DNA from: Clostridia bacterium
GTDB lineage: Bacteria > Bacillota > Clostridia > Christensenellales > CAG-138
Direction of reading: 5' to 3'
NCBI GenBank assembly: GCA_017435905.1
Contig: JAFSEB010000054.1
Coordinates: 1 to 58,237, forward strand
DNA length: 58,237 nucleotides
Position numbers and translations under genes: made by a program. Below the pieces are notes generated by a model that was given only the letters and a program-made list of their open reading frames with translations, made no database searches and was not told the origin of the DNA. Below are positions 16,004 through 23,905 of this stretch, in pieces (position 1 is the first letter of the stretch; each line of letters opens with the position of its first letter).

Positions 16004-16858
16004 ATGGATATCGGCATTATCGGCCTCGGCCTGATCGGCGGCTCTATGGCAAAGGCCATATCATCTTTTACGCACCACAGGGTATTCGGTGCGGACCTGA
16101 ACGGGGAGGTTCTTGCGGCAGCAAAGGCGGACGGCGCCATCGCTGCGGAAATGGACAGCAATGAATGTGCGCTGTGCGATGTGATCCTCATCGGTCTTTA
16201 CCCGGGCGCTGCCATCCGTGCGGCAAGGGAATGGGCGCCCCACATCAAAAAAGGTGCGCTGGTGGTGGATCTTTGCGGCACGAAGCAGGGCGTGTGCGAT
16301 GCCCTTGAACCCCTTGCAAAGGAATGGGGCTTCCATTTCATCGGCGGTCATCCCATGGCAGGCCGTGAAAAGTTCGGCTATGCGGCTTCCAATGCAGGGC
16401 TGTTCCACGGCGCTTCCATGGTGCTGACCCCCTCTGCCGATACGGAGGAAGCGGTGCTTCAAAAGGCGCAGGAATTCTTCTATTCTCTCGGCTTTGGGCG
16501 CATGCGCATCTGCAGTGCGCAAGAGCATGACCGCATGATCGCCTACACCTCGCAGCTTGCCCATGTGGTATCGAGCGCCTATGTGCAAAGCGAAGCATCC
16601 CTTTCCCATCTCGGCTTTTCCGCCGGCAGCTTTCAGGATATGACACGTGTTGCAAGGCTTTATGAGCCCATGTGGACGGAGCTGTTCCTGAACAATGCTG
16701 AACCCCTTGCCGACGAGATCGACGGGCTCATTGAAAGGCTCAAAGCCTTTTCCGATGCCATCCGCACCGGCGACAGGGATACGCTGTTTGATATGCTCCA
16801 TGCAGGCAGGGAACGCAAGGAACTTCTCAACGCACGGGAACAGGAACGCACGCAGTAA
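16004..16858 (+). CDS. tyrA: Prephenate dehydrogenase
   Basis: A protein of 284 residues that oxidatively decarboxylates prephenate to 4-hydroxyphenylpyruvate with NAD(P)+, the committed step to tyrosine. The Rossmann motif GIIGLGLIGGSMA is at the N terminus. GGHPMAGREKFGYAASNAGL (prephenate-binding loop with catalytic His) and HDRMIAYTSQLAHVVSSAY (substrate contacts) follow. There is no chorismate mutase or ACT domain, so feedback control may fall on the leader instead. Start ATG 16004 is behind AAAGGAGAG. Confidence 0.92.
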   Translation: MDIGIIGLGLIGGSMAKAISSFTHHRVFGADLNGEVLAAAKADGAIAAEMDSNECALCDVILIGLYPGAAIRAAREWAPHIKKGALVVDLCGTKQGVCDALEPLAKEWGFHFIGGHPMAGREKFGYAASNAGLFHGASMVLTPSADTEEAVLQKAQEFFYSLGFGRMRICSAQEHDRMIAYTSQLAHVVSSAYVQSEASLSHLGFSAGSFQDMTRVARLYEPMWTELFLNNAEPLADEIDGLIERLKAFSDAIRTGDRDTLFDMLHAGRERKELLNAREQERTQ

Positions 16859-16869
16859 CAGCAGCAACA

Positions 16870-16906
16870 AATCATGATCCCCCGGCGAAGCCGGGGGATC
16901 ATGATT
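16870..16906. terminator. Perfect 17-bp hairpin between convergent tyrA and DUF3870 genes
   Basis: 16870-16886 pairs perfectly with 16890-16906 around a GAA loop. The core CCCCCGGC/GCCGGGGG is the same as the palindrome at the IS right end (613-631) in the opposite orientation. Confidence 0.75.
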
Positions 16907-16920
16907 GTATGTTGTACTTT

Positions 16921-17247
16921 TCAGCGGATCTCCTTCGCCGCCCGAAAGCGGTTGGCGGCATCCTTCAAAGCGGCGATGAGCGGCTTTTGCGTCAGGGCGA
17001 AATAGCGGCTTTTGATCTCCGCTTCAAGGGCGGGAAGATCATCCGGGATCCGCCTGCCGATGAGCATCTCCTCGATGAATTTTGCCGTGACGCCCACAAT
17101 GGTGTTGCAGCCCATATCGATGATCCTGCCGGTATCCTTCTCCAAAACAAGGCTGATGTAAAATTCGCCGTGGGTGATGTAGATCGCATCGTCACGGCTG
17201 GGCTTTGCACCGCCCACCACAAGAATGGTTTCCTTCCCGTATGCCAT
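16921..17247 (-). CDS. DUF3870 domain protein
   Basis: A protein of 108 residues matching the DUF3870 pattern: ILVVGGAKPSRDDAIYITHG, EFYISLVLEKDTGRIIDMGC, NTIVGVTAKFIEEMLIGR. The family is small, cytosolic and of unknown function; an invariant Cys in the DMGC position is present. It stands alone, with its start (ATG 17247, behind GGGAG) divergent from the pyroglutamate operon promoter, so coupling to that operon is possible but unproven. Confidence 0.75.
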   Translation of the reverse strand: MAYGKETILVVGGAKPSRDDAIYITHGEFYISLVLEKDTGRIIDMGCNTIVGVTAKFIEEMLIGRRIPDDLPALEAEIKSRYFALTQKPLIAALKDAANRFRAAKEIR

Positions 17248-17312
17248 AGCGCTCTCCCAAAGTTGATATCATCTTCATTATACAGTTTTTTTCAAAAAAC
17301 GCCACCGCATAC

Positions 17313-17341
17313 TTGACGAAAAAGCGGCGGATGGTTATGAT
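17313..17341 (+). promoter_or_regulatory. Promoter of the D-glutamate cyclase/pxp operon
   Basis: TTGACG (17313-17318), 17 bases, TATGAT (17336-17341). The transcript should start near 17348, leaving a leader of about 165 bases before the first gene. Confidence 0.8.
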
Positions 17342-17343
17342 GA

Positions 17344-17505
17344 GGTGGAAAAAGGTCGAAAGACCCGTTATGAATCGCATTCTTTTTCCGCCCGGGACGT
17401 TTGCCCAACTGTTCCTTTCGGCGGCAAGATCCACGAATGACTGCGTGGGACAGATACTCTCTCTGCCCTGCTGTTTTTCGTGGCTTTATTTTTTGTACAA
17501 AAGGG
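17344..17505 (+). promoter_or_regulatory. Structured 5' leader of the D-glutamate cyclase/pxp operon
   Basis: Four helices can be read by eye: 17344-17354 with 17381-17391 (11 bp, one G-U) enclosing a small GTC-GAAA-GAC hairpin; TTTGCC with GGCAAG around 17400-17431; CCACG with CGTGG around 17435-17453; and GGG-CAGA with TCTG-CCC around 17452-17474. A T-rich stretch precedes the ribosome binding site. I do not recognise a known riboswitch class. The 5' boundary is uncertain by a few bases. Confidence 0.4.
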
Positions 17506-17513
17506 AGAAGAGG

Positions 17514-18458
17514 ATGGACTTCTACGGCAAACTCAACGACATCATGACCTTTGATGCCGGCGGCAGGGGAATGAAGGTACCTGCACCGGATCTTTCCGCA
17601 GTGGCGGATACGCTTTTGAATGCGCAGCGTGTGCTGGTGCTGACGGGTTTCCCCGTGGTGGATGCGGACGGCAATGTGCACGGCGAAACGGACGGTCCCC
17701 TCGGTGCGGCGGAGATCGCCTGTACGCTGGCGCAGCTTGGCTGCCGTGTGTGGCTGGCGGCGGATGCGGTGGAATTCCCGATCCTGCTTGCCGCAGCAGA
17801 AGTGTTTTTAGGTGCTGCAGGCATCACCCTTTGCCACAGGGACGGCATCGATGACGGGGCGGATATCCCCGCCGGGCACGTTGCCATTGTGAAAGTGCCT
17901 TTCCTCAATACGGAGCGCTTTGCCGAACGGTTTTTGAGCGTCCACCCCATCACCCATTTGCTCCCCCTTGAGCGCCCGGGCCGAGGCGCCTGCGGCCATT
18001 ACTGCAGCATGAGGGGGCGTTCCCTTGATGCGATGGTGGCGGATACGGATTGCTTTATGGCGCTCTTTGAGGGCGTTTCCGTCGCTGTGGGCGATGGCGG
18101 CAACGAGCTTGGCATGGGCAAATACCGGGAGGAGATCATTCGGCGTGTGCCCCACGGCGAGGATATCGCAGCGGTGCTTGGCGCAGAGCATGTGCTTACG
18201 GCCGGCGTATCCAACTGGTGGGGGCCGGGGCTTGCGGCGCTTCTTTCCTACAAAACGGGCAAGCCGCTTCTTGCGGAGGCGGAAACGGAAGAAAAGGCCC
18301 TTGCGGCCGTGCTTGCGGCCGGCGGCATCGACGGCTGCACCGCAAAAAAGGAAATGACGGTGGATTCCCTGCCGCTTTCCTTCCACCTTGGAAGAAGAAA
18401 GCTGGTACGGGAGCTTTTGGATGAAGCGATGGCGGATGACCGCCGGGCGCATCCGTGA
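17514..18458 (+). CDS. D-glutamate cyclase C-terminal-type protein (DUF4392)
   Basis: A protein of 314 residues with the GLUCM_C/DUF4392 pattern: VLVLTGFPVVDADGNVHGET, DGPLGAAEIACTLAQLGCRV, LLPLERPGRGACGHYCSMRG, VAVGDGGNELGMGK, VSNWWGPGLAALL. In vertebrate D-glutamate cyclase (DGLUCY) this domain is fused to a DUF1445 domain; here the DUF1445 half is encoded separately at 21025. The enzyme turns D-glutamate into 5-oxo-D-proline. The gene opens an operon with pxpABC, which hydrolyse 5-oxoproline, so the two fit one pathway. Start ATG 17514 is behind GGGAGAAGAGG. Confidence 0.82.
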   Translation: MDFYGKLNDIMTFDAGGRGMKVPAPDLSAVADTLLNAQRVLVLTGFPVVDADGNVHGETDGPLGAAEIACTLAQLGCRVWLAADAVEFPILLAAAEVFLGAAGITLCHRDGIDDGADIPAGHVAIVKVPFLNTERFAERFLSVHPITHLLPLERPGRGACGHYCSMRGRSLDAMVADTDCFMALFEGVSVAVGDGGNELGMGKYREEIIRRVPHGEDIAAVLGAEHVLTAGVSNWWGPGLAALLSYKTGKPLLAEAETEEKALAAVLAAGGIDGCTAKKEMTVDSLPLSFHLGRRKLVRELLDEAMADDRRAHP

Positions 18459-18493
18459 TACAATAAAAGGATCAAAACCGGGAGGAAACGGAT

Positions 18494-19267
18494 ATGTATC
18501 GTGTGGATCTCAATGCGGATCTCGGTGAAAGCTTCGGCGCATATACCCTTGGTATGGATGGCGATGTGCTCAAACACATCACTTCCGCAAACGTTGCCTG
18601 CGGTTTCCATGCAGGCGATGCGGTGGTCATGGCGAAGACCGTGAAGCTTGCAAAGGCAAACGGCACCGCCGTGGGTGCGCATCCGGGTTTTCCGGACCTT
18701 GTGGGCTTCGGTCGCCGCAATATGGCGGTAAGCCCTGCCGAGGCGAAGGCGTATGTGCAGTACCAGATCGGTGCGCTGATGGCCTTTGCAAAGGCGGACG
18801 GCGTTTCTTTGCAGCATGTGAAGCCCCACGGGGCGCTTTACAATATGTCCGCCGTGAATATGGAGCTTGCCCTTGCCATCGCCGAGGGCATCAAGGCGGT
18901 GGATGAAAACCTCATCTTCATGGGGCTTTCCGGCAGCTGCCACATCGAGGCGGCGAAACGGGTGGGCATCCGTGCCGCAGGCGAAGTGTTTGCGGACAGG
19001 GGCTATCAGGCGGACGGCACGCTGGTGCCACGCAGCAAGCCCGGCGCCATCATCACCGATGAAAACGAGGCCGTGGCCCGTGTGCTGCGCATGGTGCAGG
19101 AGGGCGTAGTGGAAGCGGTGGACGGCACCCTTGTCCCCGTGCAGGCGGACAGCGTATGCCTCCATGGCGACAATCCCCATGCGGTGGCCTTTGCGCAAAA
19201 GCTCAGGCAGGCGCTTTCGGCGGCAGGCGTTGCGGTCGTTGACCTCAAAGAGGTGCTTGCCAGGTGA
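18494..19267 (+). CDS. pxpA: 5-oxoprolinase subunit A (LamB/YcsF family)
   Basis: A protein of 257 residues. With PxpB and PxpC it hydrolyses 5-oxoproline to glutamate using ATP. Family motifs run the full length: [86 protein letters not shown]. The conserved D, H and E residues expected for the metal/substrate site are all there. It is separated by 35 bases from the preceding gene and overlaps the start region of pxpB. Start ATG 18494 is behind GGGAGGAAACGG. Confidence 0.93.
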   Translation: MYRVDLNADLGESFGAYTLGMDGDVLKHITSANVACGFHAGDAVVMAKTVKLAKANGTAVGAHPGFPDLVGFGRRNMAVSPAEAKAYVQYQIGALMAFAKADGVSLQHVKPHGALYNMSAVNMELALAIAEGIKAVDENLIFMGLSGSCHIEAAKRVGIRAAGEVFADRGYQADGTLVPRSKPGAIITDENEAVARVLRMVQEGVVEAVDGTLVPVQADSVCLHGDNPHAVAFAQKLRQALSAAGVAVVDLKEVLAR

Positions 19268-19272
19268 CGAAA

Positions 19273-20001
19273 ATGGAGATCGCAAAACTGAAAGTATCGG
19301 GGGACAGCGCCATTCTGGTGGAGTTTGAAAACCGCATTGCGCCGGAGATCAACCGCCTTGTCAGAAGCTTTACCATGGCGCTTGCAGGAAAAAACATCCC
19401 TGGCATCGTGGAGATCGTGCCTTCCTACAGGGCTGTTACGGTACACTATGACCCCTCTTTCATCCTGTTCGATGCGCTGCGGAAGGCGCTCAAGGATGTG
19501 CTTGCACACCTTGATGAAGCGGAGATCCCCCCTGCAACGGTGTGGGAGATCCCCGTGCTTTACGGTGGGGAAGAAGGGCCCGATCTTTCCTTTGTGGCGC
19601 ATCATAGCGGCCGGAGCGAGGAAGATGTCATCCGCATCCACAGCAGTGCGGAATACCTTGTATATATGCTGGGCTTTACCCCCGGCTTTCCTTACCTTGG
19701 CGGCATGGATGCAGCCATTGCCGCACCGAGGCTGAAGGCACCCCGGCTGAAGATCCCTGCAGGCAGCGTGGGCATCGCCGGGCAGCAGACGGGCATCTAT
19801 CCCATTGCCTCCCCGGGCGGCTGGCAGCTGATCGGCCGCACGCCGGTGAAGCTGTATGACCCCATGCGTGCGGAACCCGTGCTGGTGCAGGCAGGGGATT
19901 ATATCAAATTTACGGCGGTGGATGCGGCGGAATATGCACGCATCGCTGCGGAAGCGGAAAAAGGCAGCTACCGCTGCCGCACATGGCGGAAGGAGGGGTG
20001 A
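19273..20001 (+). CDS. pxpB: 5-oxoprolinase subunit B (KipI family)
   Basis: A protein of 242 residues. The order of motifs is that of PxpB/KipI: GDSAILVEFENRIAPEINRL, IPGIVEIVPSYRAVTVHYDP, WEIPVLYGGEEGPDL, VYMLGFTPGFPYLGGMDAAI, RIPAGSVGIAGQQTGIYP-type segment (here LKIPAGSVGIAGQQTGIYP), then SPGGWQLIGRTP. Start taken as ATG 19273, five bases after AGGTGA; the GTG at 19264, inside the end of pxpA, is an alternative. It is tightly coupled to pxpA and pxpC. In B. subtilis the homologue KipI also inhibits the KinA sporulation kinase. Confidence 0.92.
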   Translation: MEIAKLKVSGDSAILVEFENRIAPEINRLVRSFTMALAGKNIPGIVEIVPSYRAVTVHYDPSFILFDALRKALKDVLAHLDEAEIPPATVWEIPVLYGGEEGPDLSFVAHHSGRSEEDVIRIHSSAEYLVYMLGFTPGFPYLGGMDAAIAAPRLKAPRLKIPAGSVGIAGQQTGIYPIASPGGWQLIGRTPVKLYDPMRAEPVLVQAGDYIKFTAVDAAEYARIAAEAEKGSYRCRTWRKEG

Positions 20002-20003
20002 AC

Positions 20004-20996
20004 ATGATCCGTATCATTTCGGGCGGTATGCTCACCACCGTGCAGGACAGGGGGCGCTTTGGCCACATGAAGTCCGGCATCACGGTTTCGGGCGCCATGG
20101 ATCTTCGTTCCTACGAGACCGCAAACAGGCTCGTGGGCAATGCGGAGGGCGAGGCGGCGCTGGAAGCCACCCTCATCGGCCCTGTGATCGAGCTTTGTGC
20201 GGATACGGTTTTTGCCGTTGCCGGTGCGGATCTTGGGCTGCAGCTTAACGGTGCGCCCGTCTCCACATACTGCGCCCACAGCGCAAAGGCAGGGGACAGG
20301 CTTAGCTTTGCGGCACGAAAAAGCGGCTGCAGGGCATATATCGCCTTCCGGGGCGGCATTGCGGTGCCCCCTGTGATGGGCAGCCGTTCCACGGATCTGA
20401 AAGCCGGTATCGGCGGCCATATGGGCAGAAAGCTGCAGAGCGGGGATGTGCTTCCCCTCGGCACAGCTTCGGGCGTTCCCTTTTACGGCATTGCCGAAAA
20501 GGAGGATTTTTCCGCACCCGTGAAGACCCTTCGTGTGGTGATGGGACCGCAGGATGACCGCTTTACCGATGCCGGCATCGGCGCCTTTTTGCAGGGCGAA
20601 TATGCGGTGACGCCCCAAAGCGACCGCATGGGTATCCGCCTTGGCGGCACGGCAGTTGAAACGAAGAACGGCAGCGATATCATCACCGACGGCATCTGCA
20701 TGGGCGCCGTTCAGATCCCTTCCGATGGGCAGCCTATCCTGATGATGGCGGACAGACAGCCCACGGGCGGCTATGCGAAGATCGCCAACGTGATCTCAGC
20801 TGATCTTCCCCTTGCGGCACAGCTTATCCCCGGCGACAGGGTACGCTTTCAGGCTGTCAGCGTGCAGGAAGCGCAGCAGCTGCTGCTTGCGCAAAGGGAA
20901 AAGCTTGCAAATATCCGTGCCCAAAGCGCCGCTTCCCGTTACCGGGTAACGGTGGATGGCCATGTGTACGATATCGAAGTCAGACCCGTTGAATGA
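20004..20996 (+). CDS. pxpC: 5-oxoprolinase subunit C (KipA family)
   Basis: A protein of 330 residues. The N-terminal motif GGMLTTVQDRGRFGHMKSGI and the segments GAMDLRSYETANRLVGN, AYIAFRGGIAVPPVMGSRST, VMGPQDDRF and DGICMGAVQIPSDGQPILMM follow the PxpC/biotin-carboxylase-like cyclophilin fold family. It completes the PxpABC oxoprolinase. Start ATG 20004 immediately follows the pxpB stop and sits behind AGGAGGGG. Confidence 0.92.
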   Translation: MIRIISGGMLTTVQDRGRFGHMKSGITVSGAMDLRSYETANRLVGNAEGEAALEATLIGPVIELCADTVFAVAGADLGLQLNGAPVSTYCAHSAKAGDRLSFAARKSGCRAYIAFRGGIAVPPVMGSRSTDLKAGIGGHMGRKLQSGDVLPLGTASGVPFYGIAEKEDFSAPVKTLRVVMGPQDDRFTDAGIGAFLQGEYAVTPQSDRMGIRLGGTAVETKNGSDIITDGICMGAVQIPSDGQPILMMADRQPTGGYAKIANVISADLPLAAQLIPGDRVRFQAVSVQEAQQLLLAQREKLANIRAQSAASRYRVTVDGHVYDIEVRPVE

Positions 20997-21024
20997 GAGC
21001 ATTCCGAATATGGGAGGAAATAGG

Positions 21025-21828
21025 ATGAATTACAGCGAAATGAGCCCTGCAAAGGTGCGTGAACTGATCCGCAACGGCGAGATCACCGGTCCCACCGCCG
21101 GCATGTGCGCCGGCTATGCGCAGGCAAACCTTGCGGTGCTGCCCAGAGAATATGTGGAGGATTTCAAACAGTATGCGGCAAGAAATCCCTTCGCCTGCCC
21201 GGTGCTTGAGGTGGTGGAAGGGGACCCCTTTACCCATTCCATGGGCGAAGGCGGCAACATCATGACGGATATCCCCGAATACTACATTTACCGCAACGGC
21301 GTTCTGACCGAAAAGGTGAACGATGCTTCCGCCTACTGGCAGGAGGGCTTTGTGGGCTTTCTCATCGGCTGCAGCTTCTCCTTTGAAGAGGCGCTCATCC
21401 GTGCAGGGATCAATGTCAGGCATATTACCGAGGGGCGCAACGTCCCCATGTTCAAAACCTCCATCAAGACCGTGCCGGCAGGCCCCTTCTCCGGCCCCAT
21501 GGTGTGTTCCATGCGCCCCATGACGCCGGAAAATGCGGAGATCGCCCGCCGCATCACGGAGAAAATGCCCAATGTGCACGGTGCGCCCGTGCAGATCGGC
21601 GATCCGGAAAAGATCGGCATCAAGGATGTGATGAAGCCCGATTACGGCGATGCGGTGACCATCTATCCCGGCGAGGTGCCCGTATTCTGGCCCTGCGGCG
21701 TAACGCCCCAGGCGGCGGTGGAAAATGCAAAGCCGCCCATCGTCATCACCCATTCCCCGGGGCACATGTTCATTACCGACATCCCCAACGAAACGCTGAA
21801 CGATTTCCTCGAGGCGCAGAAGCGCTGA
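21025..21828 (+). CDS. D-glutamate cyclase N-terminal-type protein (DUF1445, YcsI-like)
   Basis: A protein of 267 residues of the DUF1445/putative hydro-lyase family: GPTAGMCAGYAQANLAVLPR, PVLEVVEGDPFTHSMGEGGN, TDIPEYYIYRNGVL, FVGFLIGCSFSFEEALIRAG, VCSMRPM, VFWPCGVTPQAA, ITHSPGHMFITDIPN. Homologues are linked to pxp genes elsewhere (YcsI in B. subtilis) and form the N-terminal part of vertebrate D-glutamate cyclase. With the DUF4392 gene at 17514 it makes a complete split cyclase bracketing pxpABC. Start ATG 21025 is behind GGGAGGAAATAGG. Operon end. Confidence 0.87.
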   Translation: MNYSEMSPAKVRELIRNGEITGPTAGMCAGYAQANLAVLPREYVEDFKQYAARNPFACPVLEVVEGDPFTHSMGEGGNIMTDIPEYYIYRNGVLTEKVNDASAYWQEGFVGFLIGCSFSFEEALIRAGINVRHITEGRNVPMFKTSIKTVPAGPFSGPMVCSMRPMTPENAEIARRITEKMPNVHGAPVQIGDPEKIGIKDVMKPDYGDAVTIYPGEVPVFWPCGVTPQAAVENAKPPIVITHSPGHMFITDIPNETLNDFLEAQKR

Positions 21829-21848
21829 AGGGGCACATGCCCCCTTCC

Positions 21849-21877
21849 TTGACGGGGAAAACGGCACATGATACAAT
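21849..21877 (+). promoter_or_regulatory. Promoter of the purine nucleoside phosphorylase gene
   Basis: TTGACG (21849-21854), 17 bases, TACAAT (21872-21877). It lies directly before a hairpin, so the hairpin would be at the 5' end of this transcript. Confidence 0.65.
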
Positions 21878-21912
21878 CAAGACGGGCAAACAGCCCGTCT
21901 TGTTTCTTTTTG
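21878..21912 (+). terminator. Terminator closing the pxp operon
   Basis: CAAGACGGGC (21878-21887) pairs perfectly with 21893-21902, followed by TTTCTTTTTG. Because the next promoter is just upstream, the hairpin also sits at the 5' end of the next transcript, where it could stabilise or attenuate it. Confidence 0.75.
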
Positions 21913-21945
21913 TCATTTTTATTTTGGTACGATCGGAAAAACAGC

Positions 21946-22767
21946 ATGCATGATACATTTGAACATTACAAAGCCGCAGCGGACTACATCGCTGCCCGTG
22001 CGCCCTTTGTGCCGGAGATCGCCATCGTGCTCGGTTCCTGCCTTGGGCCTTTTGCGGATACCCTTGAAGAGCGTGTCAGCATCGACTATGCGGATATCCC
22101 GAACTTCCTTGTCACAACGGTGGAATCCCACGCCGGCAAACTCATTTTCGGCAAGGTGCGGGGCAAACGCATCGTCTGCATGTCAGGCAGGTTCCATTTT
22201 TATGAAGGCTATGATTACGAACAGCTGGTGATCCCCGTTCGGGTGCTGAAGCTGCTCGGCGTCAAAACGCTTATTCTTACCAACGCAGCAGGCGCCGTCA
22301 ATACGGATTACCGCCCCGGGGATGTGATGATCATCAGGGATCACATCAAACTCACCGGTGCAAGCCCCCTTCGAGGCCCCAATATCGAGGAATTCGGCCC
22401 CCGGTTTTTCGATATGACGAAAACCTACACGCCTTGTCTGCGTGAACTTGCAAAAGCCTGTGCGCCGCAGGATGGTCTTCGGGTGCACGAGGGTGTGTAT
22501 ATGTTCTTTACCGGCCCCCAGTTTGAGACCCCGGCAGAGATCCGTGCGGCACGCATCCTCGGTGCGGATGCGGTGGGTATGTCCACCGTAACGGAGGCGC
22601 TGACGGCAGCCCATTGCTCGCTGCCGGTGCTGGGTCTGAGCGTGATGACCAACATGGCGGCAGGCGTGCTCGACCAGCCCCTTACCGCAGAGGAAGTGGA
22701 CGAGACCGCCACACGCATCGGCGCATACTTCAGCAGCTATGTTTCCGATATCATCGAGCGGATGTAA
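21946..22767 (+). CDS. Purine nucleoside phosphorylase
   Basis: A protein of 273 residues of the trimeric PNP/MTAP family: IAIVLGSCLGPFADTLEE (phosphate-binding Ser), VESHAGKLIFGKVRGKRIVC, MSGRFHFYEGYDYEQLVIPV, LILTNAAGAVNTDYRPGDVM, MFFTGPQFETPAEIR and VGMSTVTEALTAAH. It cleaves purine nucleosides with phosphate to base and ribose 1-phosphate. The downstream gene encodes a sugar-1-phosphate isomerase-like protein, so released sugar phosphate may be passed on. Start ATG 21946; the ribosome site is weak (GGAAAAAC). Confidence 0.88.
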   Translation: MHDTFEHYKAAADYIAARAPFVPEIAIVLGSCLGPFADTLEERVSIDYADIPNFLVTTVESHAGKLIFGKVRGKRIVCMSGRFHFYEGYDYEQLVIPVRVLKLLGVKTLILTNAAGAVNTDYRPGDVMIIRDHIKLTGASPLRGPNIEEFGPRFFDMTKTYTPCLRELAKACAPQDGLRVHEGVYMFFTGPQFETPAEIRAARILGADAVGMSTVTEALTAAHCSLPVLGLSVMTNMAAGVLDQPLTAEEVDETATRIGAYFSSYVSDIIERM

Positions 22768-22781
22768 AAAGGAGGAAATAC

Positions 22782-23846
22782 ATGGAACGGCAGGATCGGG
22801 GCTTGGCCTTCATGCTTCAATATGAAAACATCGCCTGGTACGAAAAGGGCGAGGTGCGCATCCTTGACAGGCGCATCTACCCGCGAAAGATGGAGTTCGT
22901 TGTCTGCAAACGCCACGAGGAGGTGGCAAAGGCCATCACCGACATGGTCACCCAAAGCGCAGGCCCTTATACCGCTGCGGCCATGGGCATGGCGCTTGCG
23001 GCATATGAATGCCGTGCTCTTTCCGAAGAAGGGCAGCTGCAGTACCTGAAGCAGGCGGCGGACACCATTGCCAACGCAAGGCCCACCACCGCTTCCCGGA
23101 TGCGCCTTGTGACGAACGGTTCTTATCAGGCGGCTGAAAAGGCGCTGCAGGAAGGCAGAAACGTCAGCGATGCCATCGTGGCTTATTCCGTCAACGCCAA
23201 CGATGTCCGCTACGAGAAAATCGGCAGGATCGCCGAATACCTTGTGGATATGATCCCCCAAAACGGCACCGTGATGACCCAATGCTTCGGCGAGACCATC
23301 GTGGGCAAAATGCTGGCGGAGGGCAGAAAACAGGGCAAAAACTTCCGCCTGTTCTGCCCGGAAACACGCCCCTATTTTCAGGGTGCAAGGCTTACTGCCA
23401 CCGTGGCAAGGGATATGGGGTATGATGTTACCGTCATTACCGACAACATGCCTGCCTACGTGATGCAGCGTGAGCATGTGGATGTGTTCACCAGCGCTGC
23501 GGATGCCATCTGCCTTGACGGCCACGTGGTGAACAAGGTGGGCACCTTCCAGATCGCCATTGCGGCAAAGTATATGGGCGTGCCGTATTTTGTGACCGGC
23601 GCACCGGACATCGGGCATCCCACGGTGGATACGGTGCACATCGAATTGCGTGATCCGGATTTCGTGCTGCAGGCCATGGGTGTCAAAACCGCTGCGGATG
23701 GAGTGAAGGGCTACTATCCTTCCTTCGATATCACGCCGCCCGCCCTTGTGAGCGGTGTTGTGACGGATGTGGGCATCCTTTCGCCCTATGATCTGCACCG
23801 CTATTTCAAAAACGGCAATGCCGGTGAATACGGCATGGTCGTGTAA
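22782..23846 (+). CDS. MtnA/eIF2B-like sugar-1-phosphate isomerase
   Basis: A protein of 354 residues of the eIF2B-alpha/MtnA superfamily. MtnA-type features: RPTTASRMRLV where family members have RPTA, the catalytic-cysteine region TVMTQCFGETIVGKM, VITDNMPAYVM with the catalytic Asp, and CLDGHVVNKVGTFQIA. It diverges from textbook methylthioribose-1-phosphate isomerase, so the substrate could instead be 5-deoxyribose 1-phosphate or ribose 1-phosphate from the purine nucleoside phosphorylase encoded just upstream (14 bases). No aldolase or kinase of a methionine-salvage or DHAP shunt is next to it. Start ATG 22782 is behind AAAAAGGAGG. Confidence 0.75.
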   Translation: MERQDRGLAFMLQYENIAWYEKGEVRILDRRIYPRKMEFVVCKRHEEVAKAITDMVTQSAGPYTAAAMGMALAAYECRALSEEGQLQYLKQAADTIANARPTTASRMRLVTNGSYQAAEKALQEGRNVSDAIVAYSVNANDVRYEKIGRIAEYLVDMIPQNGTVMTQCFGETIVGKMLAEGRKQGKNFRLFCPETRPYFQGARLTATVARDMGYDVTVITDNMPAYVMQREHVDVFTSAADAICLDGHVVNKVGTFQIAIAAKYMGVPYFVTGAPDIGHPTVDTVHIELRDPDFVLQAMGVKTAADGVKGYYPSFDITPPALVSGVVTDVGILSPYDLHRYFKNGNAGEYGMVV

Positions 23847-23905
23847 CAAGTGAACGATGCGGCTTTTGCCGCCAACATACCATCATTTTACTTAGGAGGA
23901 ACAAT

